Of a stretch of DNA of 64,000 nucleotides, positions 50,601 through 59,259 are shown one piece after another. The DNA comes from SSSZ01 sp016790965 (GTDB lineage Bacteria; Pseudomonadota; Gammaproteobacteria; Burkholderiales; Rhodocyclaceae), in assembly GCA_016790965.1 (NCBI GenBank), contig JAEUNZ010000041.1, forward strand, positions 1 through 64,000, written 5' to 3'. Under the pieces are notes generated by a model. The model made no database searches. It had not been told where the DNA came from and saw only the letters and a list, made by a program, of their open reading frames with translations. Every line of letters begins with the position of its first letter. Position 1 is the first letter of the stretch. Both the position numbers and the translations under genes were made by a program.

Positions 50601-52398
50601 CGCCTTCCTGGCCAATATGAGCCACGAGATTCGCACTCCGATGAACGCCATCATTGGCCTTACCCATCTCCTCCTGCGTCAGATCCAGAGCCCCAAGCAG
50701 GTCGACCAGTTGAAGAAGATCGGTGATTCGGCCCAGCATCTGCTGTCCATCATCAACGACGTCCTTGACATCTCCAAGATCGAAGCCGGCAAGGTGGACC
50801 TAGACGTCGGCGATTTCTCCGCCGTCAGCATTTTCGACAACGCCATCTCCATGCTGACCGAGCGTAGCGCCCAGAAGGGCCTCGTGCTGACCAAGGTAGT
50901 GGAACCCGCCGCCGCCGTGCTCCTGCGGGGCGACCCGACCCGCATCGGACAGATCGTCATCAATTACGCCGCCAATGCGATCAAATTCACCGAAAGGGGT
51001 GCCATCATCCTGCGGGCACGGGCCGTGGATGCCGATTCTGCCGTCGTCCGCCTGCGCCTGGAGGTTGAGGATACGGGCGTCGGTATTGATCCCGAGGCCC
51101 GGGAGCGCCTGTTCAACGAATTCGAGCAGGCCGATTCGTCCACCACCCGCCGCTACGGGGGAACGGGCCTGGGGCTCGCGATCTGCCGCCTGTTGGCCCA
51201 GTTGATGGGGGGCAGTGTGGGCTGCGACAGCGTGCCCGGACAGGGAAGCCTCTTCTGGTTCGAAGCGGCCTTTCCCCGCGCGCCCCACGGGCATGGCGAG
51301 GAGCCCCCCCCGCCTCTGGCGAACACCGACCAGATCGAACGGGAACTGGCGTCCCGCGCAGCGGGATGCCCGCTCTTGCTGGCCGAGGATACCCCGGTCA
51401 GCCGCGAAGTCATGTTCGAACTCCTCGCCGGCCTTGGATTCCAGACCGATCTGGCCGAAGACGGTGAGGCCGCGCTGAGCATGGCTGGCAAGAAGGACTA
51501 TCGCATCATCCTCATGGACGTCCAGATGCCGAAATTGTCGGGTCTGGAAGCGACCCGGGCCATTCGCAATCTGCCGGGCTACGGCGAAGTTCCCATCGTC
51601 GCCCTTACCGCCAACGCCTTCGAGGCCGACCGCCAGCTCTGCATTGCGGCCGGCATGAACGACCATATCCCCAAACCGGTGGACCCGGCCCTCCTCTACG
51701 CGACTCTGTCCCGCTGGTTGCCTGCCACACACCCCGTTTCCCCACTTCCTGCCCCACCGGTGAGTCCGGTTGAGCCCGATCCAACAGGGATGCTGGAGAA
51801 ATTGCGCGCCATTCCCGGCCTGGGAGCCGACATCGGACTGCGCCGCCTGAGGGGCAAGGTGCGCACCTACGTGCGGGTGGTGGAGATGTTTGCCTCCGAG
51901 CACGCGGGCGACGCCGAATCGATTCGCCAATTGCTCGTCGAGGGTCGCAGTGCCGATGCCCGGAGGCAGGCCCACTCCCTCAAGGGCGCCGCCGGAGCAG
52001 TCGGGGCACCCCGCCTGATGGAACTGGCCGCCGCCCTCGAAAAAGCGCTGGCCGACGGACACGACGCCGTGGAACCCGCCCGCCTGGCGATGGGAATGGA
52101 ACTCGGCCGGCTGGTCAGCGCTATCACGGCCCTGCCCTTCGACCAGACACCAGTGGATCAACCTACGGACTGGGCCGGCGCTAGCCGCACCCTGGATGCC
52201 CTGGAAACCCTGCTGGCCCAGGACGACATCCGCTCGGCCACGCTCTTCCGCGAGAGCGCGGCCAATCTACGCGCCGCCCTGGGAAGCGACAGCGAAGTTC
52301 TGGACCGGCAGATCGCCGGTTATGACTTTCAGGCGGCCCTGCAAACGCTGCGCCGCCTGAGAGGCCATGACGAGCGCCTGAGGCCGGAAAAGGGCTGA
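47665..52398 (+). CDS. Large hybrid sensor kinase: four CBS, PAS array, GAF, HisKA, REC, Hpt
   Basis: 1577 aa, no TM helix. Two CBS pairs (~1-260: DIMTPGAIGVAADCTLGEAALAM, VGILTERDLLRLL, TGILTERDMPRLL) lead into four PAS/PAC units (~280-780), a coiled coil (QHLEDLVRQRTGELEAANLRL), a GAF domain with a Cys cluster CADWMSCPDCG (~810-960), HisKA with His987 in NMSHEIRTPMN, HATPase_c with DTGVGID and GGTGLGLAI, a receiver with Asp1285 in ILMDVQMPKLSG, and Hpt with His1437 in QAHSLKGAAG. It likely senses adenylates through CBS and redox or metal through GAF cysteines, then signals to the HD-GYP regulator. Confidence 0.94.
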   Translation: MTVRHLADLTLADIMTPGAIGVAADCTLGEAALAMSRARISSLVIQTNRRPVGILTERDLLRLLADHTQADLAVASVMSTPVVAVAASLDFRKAYETMRRHQVRHLVATDVLGETIGIATETDFRTHLGHEVFRHSADLGALMDRNMPVLLPQAPVSQALALMLREEWDYVLVSENGAPTGILTERDMPRLLTAGRDLDHMPVAEAMTTPVHAVGPGATVINALEAMDAGKFRHMAVVDGAGRVVGMVSQHRLLERLGMEIIEEAWEQHEVLESVKHDFEDRLALVLESTGIAVWEYDFAADRFTWSPTMAVLLGCDHAQLPVSARELHAIIHGADRVAFLDTARRCYREDRIFDAECRLCRLDGSHFWIRYRARVAARDKDGRLARTVGTLADISERKAAEAALVAREQVFRAIVSQARDGIVLIDTVSLGFVEFNDAASRSLGYSREEFSRLHLWNVIAGLSRGEVQARVKDILAAGGMDFDLDHLHWDGSIRHVRSSYRVVGVGGQTFLSALWTDVTDRRDAEAALRASEKRFRALFEGIAGIAVRGYDAMGRVVLWNQACERLYGYSATAAGALGFGDFLWPPERRDALAGAFRAWVAGGPPLEAGEYPLVRRDGAPVTVFSSPVLQRGSEGAPEVYFIEVDLTPLEEIQFQYRLLADSGSALIWTADSEGRGNYFNRPWLDFRGRTLEDEAGDGWIAGIHPDDRQACEETYRQAIATREAFGLVFRLLRHDGDYRWIMDEGRPRYDRRGEFLGFIGHCIDITESKETSLELEQHRQHLEDLVRQRTGELEAANLRLQASDHRHQALYGISRQAEGLDEQTLVGLCLAEAARLFGSRLAWLVSYDEEGTILGVEGYDRDRRFHCADWMSCPDCGALQTLARRCCEARKPLAGDVPGIGEASAALRGSQIAAPVVESERVRAVFGVSGRDHAYSDAECSELGAVANDLWRIVMRRRAEIALARTSDAAKAASRAKTAFLANMSHEIRTPMNAIIGLTHLLLRQIQSPKQVDQLKKIGDSAQHLLSIINDVLDISKIEAGKVDLDVGDFSAVSIFDNAISMLTERSAQKGLVLTKVVEPAAAVLLRGDPTRIGQIVINYAANAIKFTERGAIILRARAVDADSAVVRLRLEVEDTGVGIDPEARERLFNEFEQADSSTTRRYGGTGLGLAICRLLAQLMGGSVGCDSVPGQGSLFWFEAAFPRAPHGHGEEPPPPLANTDQIERELASRAAGCPLLLAEDTPVSREVMFELLAGLGFQTDLAEDGEAALSMAGKKDYRIILMDVQMPKLSGLEATRAIRNLPGYGEVPIVALTANAFEADRQLCIAAGMNDHIPKPVDPALLYATLSRWLPATHPVSPLPAPPVSPVEPDPTGMLEKLRAIPGLGADIGLRRLRGKVRTYVRVVEMFASEHAGDAESIRQLLVEGRSADARRQAHSLKGAAGAVGAPRLMELAAALEKALADGHDAVEPARLAMGMELGRLVSAITALPFDQTPVDQPTDWAGASRTLDALETLLAQDDIRSATLFRESAANLRAALGSDSEVLDRQIAGYDFQAALQTLRRLRGHDERLRPEKG

Positions 52399-52467
52399 AA
52401 CCAACCCTGCGGCGAAACCATGATATAACCCTCGCCGACAACGAAAACCAAGACCGAGACCGCTTCC

Positions 52468-53733
52468 GTGCCCTTCGGCTTCTACATCATCATGGCCGCG
52501 CAGTTTTTTTCCGCCCTGGCCGACAACGCCCTGCTCATCGTCGCCATCTCGGCCCTGCGGGACATGCACGCCCCGGCCGAATACGAACCGCTTCTCAAAA
52601 CCTTCTTTACCCTGTCCTACGTGGTCCTCGCCGCCTTCGTCGGCGCCTTTGCCGACTCGATGCCCAAGTGGCGGGTCATGTTCGTCAGCAACACGGTGAA
52701 GATCGTCGGCTGCGGCATGATGTTCTTCGCGGTTCACCCCCTCGCCGCCTACGCTGTGGTCGGCCTGGGGGCAGCGGCCTATTCGCCGGCCAAGTACGGC
52801 ATCCTGACCGAGTATCTGCCCGCGCGCCAGTTGGTGGTCGCCAACGGTTGGATCGAAGGACTCACCGTCGGTGCCATCATTCTCGGGGTGGTCATCGGCG
52901 GAACCCTCATCAAGCCGGAGATCGCCAGCACCCTTCTTGCCCTCGACGTTCCCATCGTAAGTACCGGTATCGACACGGCAGGGGAGATGGCCATCACCAT
53001 CATCGGCGTGCTCTACGTCCTCGCCGCCCTCTTCAACCTCTATGTGCCCGAGACTTCGGTGGACCACAAGCCCCTGAAGCGTAATCCCTGGTATCTGATC
53101 CACGAATTCAACCATTGCTTCTTGCTGCTCTGGCGGGACAAGCTAGGCCAGGTGTCTCTGGCGGTCACCACGCTATTCTGGGGCGCCGGAGCGACACTTC
53201 AGTTCATTGTCATCAAATGGGCCGAGGTCTCCCTGCAGCTCGATCTGTCCAAATCCTCAATGCTCCAGGGGGTTGTGGCCGTGGGCGTCGCAGTGGGCGC
53301 GGCCTGTGCGGCGCGGTTCATCACCCTGCGCCGCTCCGTGAAGGTCATCCCCCTCGGCATCGCCATGGGCCTCATCGTCCTGGTCATGAATTTCGTCCGC
53401 GACATCGAACTGGCCATTCCGCTGCTCATCCTCATCGGGGGCCTGTCCGGATTCTTCGTCGTGCCGATGAATGCGCTCTTGCAGCACCGAGGCCACATTC
53501 TGATGGGGGCGGGCCATTCCATCGCCGTGCAGAACTTCAACGAGAACCTCTCGATCCTGATGATGACCGGCCTGTATTACGCCATGATCCGGGCGAATCT
53601 CTCCATCTACGTGGTTCTGACGCTTTTCGGTGCTTTCGTTTCGGCAGCCATGCACCTCGTCAAACGCTTGCACGAAGCCAACCAGCGGCGCTACGACGAC
53701 GTAGCCCATCTGGACGACACTCGCGGCCACTGA
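52468..53733 (+). CDS. lplT: Lysophospholipid transporter LplT
   Basis: 421 aa, 12-TM MFS protein. The opening PFGFYIIMAAQFFSALADNALLIVAISAL and the segments AAYSPAKYGILTEYLPARQLVVANGWIEGLTVGAIILG and GGLSGFFVVPMNALLQHRGH are characteristic of LplT, which flips lysophospholipids inward for re-acylation. The GTG start at 52468 is directly followed by PFG. No aas acyltransferase is nearby. In many betaproteobacteria lplT lies close to alr/radA; here the HD-GYP/kinase pair separates them. Confidence 0.93.
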   Translation: MPFGFYIIMAAQFFSALADNALLIVAISALRDMHAPAEYEPLLKTFFTLSYVVLAAFVGAFADSMPKWRVMFVSNTVKIVGCGMMFFAVHPLAAYAVVGLGAAAYSPAKYGILTEYLPARQLVVANGWIEGLTVGAIILGVVIGGTLIKPEIASTLLALDVPIVSTGIDTAGEMAITIIGVLYVLAALFNLYVPETSVDHKPLKRNPWYLIHEFNHCFLLLWRDKLGQVSLAVTTLFWGAGATLQFIVIKWAEVSLQLDLSKSSMLQGVVAVGVAVGAACAARFITLRRSVKVIPLGIAMGLIVLVMNFVRDIELAIPLLILIGGLSGFFVVPMNALLQHRGHILMGAGHSIAVQNFNENLSILMMTGLYYAMIRANLSIYVVLTLFGAFVSAAMHLVKRLHEANQRRYDDVAHLDDTRGH

Positions 53734-53742
53734 AGGCGCGGT

Positions 53743-54465
53743 TCAAAGAGGGAGTTGGCCCTCGGCGGCGGATTCCCGCGCCACGCGGCGGGCAAAAAGC
53801 AAATCTTCCCAGGCCTTGGCCTTTTCCGGCAAATTGCGCAGCAGATAGGCTGGGTGATACGTGACGACGACGGGAATCCCCCGGTAATCGTGACTGCGCC
53901 CGCGCAGGGACGCCAGGGCGCGGTCGGCGCCCAGGAGGGTGCTTGCCGCGGACCTTCCCAGGAGAACGATGATGCGGGGACGCAGGAGTTCGATCTGCCG
54001 TTCCAAGAAGTGTCGGCAGGCACCCATCTCCTCGGCTTCTGGCGTACGGTTACCCGGCGGCCGGCATTTGACCGCGTTGGCGATATAGACCCCCTCGCCC
54101 CGCCGCAGCTCAATGCTGGCCAGCATGGCGTCGAGTAGTTTGCCCGCCTGGCCGACAAAGGGTTCGCCCTGGGCGTCTTCCTCGGCTCCCGGGCCTTCAC
54201 CGATGAACAGCCAGTCCGCCTCCCGGTCGCCGACGCCGAGGACGGCCTGTTTGCGCTGGCGACACAAGACACAGGCTTGGCAGTCGGCGACCTGGCGGGC
54301 CAGTTCGTCCCAAGCCCCCGCCGCGGTCATGGGCGCTGGCGCGGCTTCTTCCGTCACGTGTTCCCCGCCGTGTGCTGCGGGGGCACCCTCGGCCGCTTCG
54401 GTGCTGCGCAAACGCCAGAGCGGAGCGATACCCATCTCGGCAAGCAGCGTGCGGCGATCGGTCAC
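53743..54465 (-). CDS. Uracil-DNA glycosylase, family 4 ([4Fe-4S])
   Basis: 240 aa from the GTG at 54465 (GTGA overlap with rimI). Family 4/5-type motifs: GEGPGAEEDAQGEPFVGQAGKLLD, ANAVKCRPPGNRTP, LLGRSAASTLLG and TYHPAYLLRN. Fe-S ligands are the Cys pair in DCQACVLC, the Cys in VKCRPP and the Cys in GACRHFLE. The N-terminal ~50 residues (APAAHGGEHVTEEAAPAPM) are a flexible linker. It removes uracil from DNA. Confidence 0.95.
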   Translation of the reverse strand: MTDRRTLLAEMGIAPLWRLRSTEAAEGAPAAHGGEHVTEEAAPAPMTAAGAWDELARQVADCQACVLCRQRKQAVLGVGDREADWLFIGEGPGAEEDAQGEPFVGQAGKLLDAMLASIELRRGEGVYIANAVKCRPPGNRTPEAEEMGACRHFLERQIELLRPRIIVLLGRSAASTLLGADRALASLRGRSHDYRGIPVVVTYHPAYLLRNLPEKAKAWEDLLFARRVARESAAEGQLPL

Positions 54466-54929
54466 AATTCCCTCGCCATGACGATGGCGTCTTCACGTCC
54501 GTCCGGGGCCGGGTAATACCCCCGCCGCAGACCCACGCGGGAAAATCCGAAATGGCGATACAGGTCGATGGCCCTCCCATTCGAGGGACGAACCTCGAGC
54601 AGGAAGCGCCGAGCGCCGCCGCTGCGGGCCGTCTCCATGGCACAACGCAGCAGGCGGGAGCCTATACCCTGACGCTGCTGGCCGGCCGCCACGCCAAGAT
54701 TGAGCAGGTGCGCTTCGTCGATGACACTCATTACCACCGAAAATCCGACGAGGACGTCGCCCAGTCGCGCGACCCAGACGCTATGGCCAGCCTGGTGGGA
54801 ATCGAGAAAATTGCCCCGGCTCCAGGGAAAGGCCTGCAGCCCCCCCTCCAGGTCCGTGATTGCGTCGATCTGGTTTTCCCGAAGCGGTTCCAGTTCAAGC
54901 GTGGGGCTCCAGGCGGCCGGCACGCTCAT
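54462..54929 (-). CDS. rimI: Ribosomal protein S18-alanine N-acetyltransferase RimI
   Basis: 155 aa GNAT enzyme: acetyl-CoA loop QRQGIGSRLLRCAM, LEVRPSNGRAIDLYRHFGFSRVGLRRGYYPAPDGREDAIVMAREL, the usual RimI C-terminus, and an N-terminal FPWSRGNFLDS motif. Overlaps tsaB upstream (ATGA) and udg downstream, a common bacterial cluster. Confidence 0.95.
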   Translation of the reverse strand: MSVPAAWSPTLELEPLRENQIDAITDLEGGLQAFPWSRGNFLDSHQAGHSVWVARLGDVLVGFSVVMSVIDEAHLLNLGVAAGQQRQGIGSRLLRCAMETARSGGARRFLLEVRPSNGRAIDLYRHFGFSRVGLRRGYYPAPDGREDAIVMAREL

Positions 54930-55612
54930 GCCCGTCCCCCTTTGGCCAACCGTTCCGCGGTGGTCCGGGCGACCTTGTCCCGCACGTAGAAGGGCGTGGC
55001 ATCGGCCGCGTCCAGGCCACCTTCCCGCAGCCAGCGCCCAGCGGCAAGCTGCGCCACCGCAGCCGCCGAAGGCATGGCGTCCGCCTGACAGGAAAAACCC
55101 GCGGATCGCAGCCTTGCGTAAAGTTCCGGGTAGGCGGCCAGCGCATTGCCGGCGGCCTGCCAGGCGCCTTCGGGCAGAATCAGATCGCCGGGCGCCAGAA
55201 CGCGGACCCCGTCCGCCAGGCGCAGCTCACTCCTACTGCGGCGGAAAGCGGCGCAATAAATCTCGCCCATGCGCGCGTCGAGCACTGCAAGCACCGCGTC
55301 ACCCCCGGCGTTCCACGCCAGGGCGTCCAGACTGCCGATGCCTATCAGCGAAAGCCCGGCACCGGCAGCCAGCCCCTGGGCCACGCCACAGGCCACGCGC
55401 AGCCCGGTGAAGGCTCCGGGTCCCCGGCCGAAGGCGATGGCATCCAGATCGCCCAGAGCAAGTTCGCCATCCCCCAGCAGTTCCCTCACCAGGGGCAGCA
55501 GGGTTTCACTGTGGGGACGAGCGGCGGGACAGTGCCGTTCCAGGACGGTGCCATCCAGGTATAGGGCGCAGGAACCGGCTTCCGTCGAGGTTTCCAGGGC
55601 GAGGATTTTCAT
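54926..55612 (-). CDS. tsaB: tRNA threonylcarbamoyladenosine protein TsaB
   Basis: 228 aa from the ATG at 55612. ILALETSTEAGSCALY opens the ASKHA fold; RPHSETLLPLV and FGRGPGAFTGLRVACGVAQGLA are TsaB signatures. It partners TsaD/TsaE for t6A synthesis on tRNA. Heads the tsaB-rimI-udg operon. Confidence 0.95.
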   Translation of the reverse strand: MKILALETSTEAGSCALYLDGTVLERHCPAARPHSETLLPLVRELLGDGELALGDLDAIAFGRGPGAFTGLRVACGVAQGLAAGAGLSLIGIGSLDALAWNAGGDAVLAVLDARMGEIYCAAFRRSRSELRLADGVRVLAPGDLILPEGAWQAAGNALAAYPELYARLRSAGFSCQADAMPSAAAVAQLAAGRWLREGGLDAADATPFYVRDKVARTTAERLAKGGRA

Positions 55613-55634
55613 CGCCCGCCATTGTACAGGAGCC

Positions 55635-56486
55635 CTATTCCGGGAGCCCGAGCAGGAAAACCATCGAGTCGAGCAGGGGGCCGGGTTTGGAGATGGCGCC
55701 GAACCAGCGGTCATAAGTGGCGAACAGTTCGCCGGTACGGTAGATACGCGCCAGTTCGGTATCCACCACCAGGCGGAAATCGGCGTCGTTGCGGCGCATC
55801 ATGAGGGCATAGGGTTCGTAGGAATACAACTCGCTGCCCAGTTCCCAAGCCTCCTGCTTGCCTGCTGCCAGGATAAGCCCTGCGAGCAGGCCACGGTCCG
55901 AGGCGTAGGCGTCGATCTTGCCTTCATTGAGGAGACGCAAACCATCGCCGTGGTCCTTGACTGCAACCAGCTCGGTGGCGAAGCGACCCTTCTCCATGGC
56001 CCGTCGCAGCGTGGCCTCCGTGGTCGTTCCAGTGGCCACACCGGTGCGCCGGCCCTTGAGGTCGGCAAGGGCAAAAATACCAGAACCCTTGGCCGTAATG
56101 TAACTGCCGCCGTCTGCGAAGGTGAGCAGGCTGAAGTCGACGTCCCGCCGCCGACTGAGATTGGCGGTAGTAGAACCGCACTCGAGGTCGATTTCGCCTT
56201 TGCGCAGCCGAGCTACCCGGTTGGCGGGCTCCACCGCCACCCACTTGATGTCCAGGCGGGGCAGCTTCAATTGGCTCTGGATGGCATTGACCACCTTCGA
56301 ACACAGCTCGATCGAGTATCCGGTGGGCTTGCCATCGTCACCCACGTAGGAGAATGGCACAGACGCGGTGCGATAGCCCAGAGAAATGCTCTTCCTGGCC
56401 TTGATCCGACCCAGGGTATCGGCCGAAACGGCAGGTGCGGCAAGAGCGACAGCGGCAGCGACCGCCAGGAAACGCAGCGTGGACAT
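55635..56486 (-). CDS. Amino-acid-type ABC transporter substrate-binding protein
   Basis: 283 aa from the ATG at 56486. Signal peptide MSTLRFLAVAAAVALAAPAVSA, then an SBP_bac_3 domain: GYRTASVPFSYVGDDGKPTGYSIELCSKVVNAI, GEIDLECGSTTANLSRRRDVDFS and ATGTTTEATLRRAMEK, similar to glutamate/aspartate binding proteins. No permease or ATPase genes are adjacent, so it may serve a distant transporter or a sensor. It ends 22 bp before the tsaB start. Confidence 0.92.
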   Translation of the reverse strand: MSTLRFLAVAAAVALAAPAVSADTLGRIKARKSISLGYRTASVPFSYVGDDGKPTGYSIELCSKVVNAIQSQLKLPRLDIKWVAVEPANRVARLRKGEIDLECGSTTANLSRRRDVDFSLLTFADGGSYITAKGSGIFALADLKGRRTGVATGTTTEATLRRAMEKGRFATELVAVKDHGDGLRLLNEGKIDAYASDRGLLAGLILAAGKQEAWELGSELYSYEPYALMMRRNDADFRLVVDTELARIYRTGELFATYDRWFGAISKPGPLLDSMVFLLGLPE

Positions 56487-56627
56487 GGTTTTCCCCCGTG
56501 GAGTCAGAAAGCTGCTACGGTGCCACAACGAAGAAGAGGGGGCAATCCCGTTGTCGTGAGATGAATTCGCTATGACGAGGCCGGGTCGCTGAACGGCATG
56601 CCTTCAAAGCGGCTGCGCGGTTGTCGC

Positions 56628-57008
56628 TCAGTGCCAGCCGCCCCGTCGGCCGCGTCCTTCGCCGCGCGGCTCTTGCTGGCCGCGCATTTCCTCCCGCAAG
56701 CGATGGCGCTCCTCCTGGGAAATCGGGGTCGCAGGCATAGGCTGGTGTCGGCCATCCCAGTTGTCCGGGGGATTCTGTTGCCATTGCTCGCGCATCTGCT
56801 GGCGCATTTGCTGTCGCTGTTCCTGCGGCAGGCGGGCGAGTTCGAGGATCTGCGCAGGCGTCTCGGAAGCACTCCGCTCTCGCAGCGCAAGGACGTGTAT
56901 TTCCAGGCGAAGTCCGCGCGTATCGTCCGGAACATCGGCGCAAGCCTGACCTGCAGCCGTAAGACTTACCACCAGTGTGGTACAGGCGAACGCGAACTTG
57001 TTTTTCAT
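56628..57008 (-). CDS. Small periplasmic CpxP/Spy-like protein
   Basis: 126 aa from the ATG at 57008. Signal peptide MKNKFAFACTTLVVSLTAAGQACA; the mature part is very rich in Gln, Arg and Met with RLPQEQRQQMRQQMREQWQQNPP and TPISQEERHRLREEMRGQQ, then a Gly/Arg tail. LTxxQ-like repeats and the size recall the LTXXQ/CpxP family, but the match is loose. It is divergent from an OmpR-type regulator, as cpxP is from cpxRA, so a periplasmic feedback role is plausible. Confidence 0.65.
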   Translation of the reverse strand: MKNKFAFACTTLVVSLTAAGQACADVPDDTRGLRLEIHVLALRERSASETPAQILELARLPQEQRQQMRQQMREQWQQNPPDNWDGRHQPMPATPISQEERHRLREEMRGQQEPRGEGRGRRGGWH

Positions 57009-57194
57009 CCTCGACTCCGAAGCGGGCCGGATTGGGCCGATGGGGCATTTTCGCCCCGAAACGCCAATGAGGGGTTCTGCGGCGGCGCGCAAGGTGTAAG
57101 CACCTGTTGCCACAGCGGAAGCGGCAAAAAGCTTGTTACCATTCAAGCCCATCACCGCTGCTGCCTTTTCAACGCCGCCATTATCCTTGCTGCC

Positions 57195-57920
57195 ATGACC
57201 GAACGCCAACACCGCATTCTCGTCGTCGACGACGACATCCGTCTCCGGGATCTCCTGTCGCGCTACCTGGGCGAGCAGGGTTTTGAAGTTCGCGCCGTCG
57301 CCGACGCGCCCCAGATGGACCGGGCTCGCACCCGGGAGCATTTCGACCTCATCGTCCTGGATCTCATGCTCCCGGGCGAAGACGGTCTGACCATCTGCCG
57401 CCGCCTGCGGGGAACAGGCGACACGACCGCCATCATCATGCTCACCGCCAAAGGCGAGGACATTGACCGCATCGTCGGCCTGGAAATGGGGGCCGATGAT
57501 TATCTGCCCAAGCCTTTCAACCCACGGGAATTGCTGGCCCGCATCCATGCCGTGCTGCGCCGGCGCGGCAGTACTCCCCCAGGGGCGCCGGAGGCCGAGG
57601 TGGAGTCGATTTCCTTCGGCCAGGTCGAGGTCGATATGGCGGCACGAACGCTCAAGCGCGGGGACGAAATCATCGCCCTTACCACCGGGGAATTCGCCGT
57701 TCTCAAGGTTCTGCTGCAGCACCCGCGCGAACCCCTGTCCCGGGACAAATTAATGACCCTGGCGCGGGGCCGTGAACAGGGGCCCTTCGACCGTGCTATC
57801 GACGTGCAGATTTCCCGCCTGCGCAAGCTGGTCGAGGTGGATCCGGCGCAACCGCGCTATCTCCAGACGGTGTGGGGCTTTGGTTACGTCTTTGTGCCGG
57901 ATGGCAAGAGCCGCGAATGA
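57195..57920 (+). CDS. ompR: OmpR-family response regulator
   Basis: 241 aa. The receiver at ~5-120 has ILVVDDDIRL, the acceptor Asp in LIVLDLMLPGEDGL, MLTAKG and YLPKPFNPREL; the winged-helix output at ~140-235 has LTTGEFAVLKVLLQHPREPLSRDKLM and the recognition segment RAIDVQISRLRKLVEVDPAQPRYLQTVWGFGYVF. The sequence style is OmpR proper. The kinase gene starts 19 bp downstream. Confidence 0.93.
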   Translation: MTERQHRILVVDDDIRLRDLLSRYLGEQGFEVRAVADAPQMDRARTREHFDLIVLDLMLPGEDGLTICRRLRGTGDTTAIIMLTAKGEDIDRIVGLEMGADDYLPKPFNPRELLARIHAVLRRRGSTPPGAPEAEVESISFGQVEVDMAARTLKRGDEIIALTTGEFAVLKVLLQHPREPLSRDKLMTLARGREQGPFDRAIDVQISRLRKLVEVDPAQPRYLQTVWGFGYVFVPDGKSRE

Positions 57921-57939
57921 ACCGAGCGCGGCCGTGGCG

Positions 57940-59259
57940 ATGAAACTCCCGCGTTCGCTGCTGGCGCGTACCTTCTTTCTCATTGCTACTCTGGTCCTAC
58001 TGACCACCGCCGCCTGGCTGACGCTTTTCGAAAGGGCGGAAGCCGAGCCCCGTGCAAGGGAGACCGCCCAGCTGGCTGCCAGTACGGTCAATCTCATCCG
58101 GGCCGCCCTGCTCGCTTCGGCCCCCGAGCGACGCCCCGATCTCTTCGTCGAACTGATGACGCGGGAGGGCATCCGGCTACTACCCGTCGAACCGGACGAT
58201 GTCCTCGAACCCCTGCCTGACGATCGTTACATCGATCTGGTGCGAACCCGCACGCGAGCCCTGCTGGGGGATCACACCCGACTGTCCTTGGCGGTCAATG
58301 AAGTTGCCGGGTTCTGGGTCAGTTTCCGCCTAGACGACCAGGACGAAGACGAGTACTGGCTTATCCTGCCCCAGGAGCGCGCCCTGCGCACCTTCGGCTG
58401 GCACTGGCTGGCCTGGGGGCTCCTCGCCCTGGGACTCGCCCTCGCCGTCGCCTGGTTCATCGCTTCGCGCATCACCCGTCCGCTCAAGGCGCTGGGCGTG
58501 GCCGCCGCATCGGTCGGGCGGGGCCAGACTCCCGCGACTCTGCCGGAGACCGGAGCGGACGAGCTGCGCAACTTGGCGGCGGCCTTCAACCTCATGGCCG
58601 CCGACCTCGCTCGGCACGATCGAGACCGGGCCGAGGTGCTGGCCGGAATTTCCCACGACCTGCGCACGCCCCTCACCCGCCTGCGCCTGGAGGCGGAACT
58701 GAGCATTGCCTCGGAAAGCGCGCGGGACGCGGTAGCGGCGGATATCGATCAGATGGAGGCGGTCATCGCCCAGTTCATGGACTATGCCCGTGGCGATGGG
58801 GGCGAAGTCCCCGCCCCGGTCCGTATCGACGCCCTACTCGAAGACGTGGTCGGGCGGCAGCGCGCCCTGGGGCGCGAGGTCGCTTGCCGCATCGACCCCC
58901 TGCCACCTTGCGTGGGGCGCCAGCGAGCCTTGGGCCGGGCGGTCACCAATCTTATAGACAACGCCTTCAAGTACGGGGCCTCGCCGGTGGAGGTCAGCGC
59001 AGGACGTGAAGGCGGCACACTCTTCATCGAAGTCTGCGACCGAGGTGTCGGCATACCGCCGGAGGAGGCTGAAGGGCTCAAGCGCCCCTTCACCCGCCGC
59101 GATACCGCCCGCAGCAACGTCACCGGCACCGGTTTGGGGTTGGCCATCGTGGACCGTACCGCCCGCATGCACGGCGGGCGGCTCGATCTCTTACCCCGGG
59201 AGGGCGGGGGGCTGCGGGCAAGGCTCAGTCTGGCGTTCGCAGAGGCCAGCGGCCGATGA
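57940..59259 (+). CDS. envZ: EnvZ-like membrane histidine kinase
   Basis: 439 aa from the ATG at 57940 (a GTG at 57934 is possible). TM1 ~10-30, a ~125-residue periplasmic sensor, TM2 ~155-178 (WHWLAWGLLALGLALAVAWFIA), HAMP ~178-230, phospho-acceptor His in GISHDLRTPLTRLRLEAE, N box NLIDNAFKYG, G1 DRGVGIP and G2 GTGLGLAI. It pairs with the OmpR-type regulator. Its 3' end overlaps the convergent thpR gene by 35 bp. Confidence 0.92.
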   Translation: MKLPRSLLARTFFLIATLVLLTTAAWLTLFERAEAEPRARETAQLAASTVNLIRAALLASAPERRPDLFVELMTREGIRLLPVEPDDVLEPLPDDRYIDLVRTRTRALLGDHTRLSLAVNEVAGFWVSFRLDDQDEDEYWLILPQERALRTFGWHWLAWGLLALGLALAVAWFIASRITRPLKALGVAAASVGRGQTPATLPETGADELRNLAAAFNLMAADLARHDRDRAEVLAGISHDLRTPLTRLRLEAELSIASESARDAVAADIDQMEAVIAQFMDYARGDGGEVPAPVRIDALLEDVVGRQRALGREVACRIDPLPPCVGRQRALGRAVTNLIDNAFKYGASPVEVSAGREGGTLFIEVCDRGVGIPPEEAEGLKRPFTRRDTARSNVTGTGLGLAIVDRTARMHGGRLDLLPREGGGLRARLSLAFAEASGR

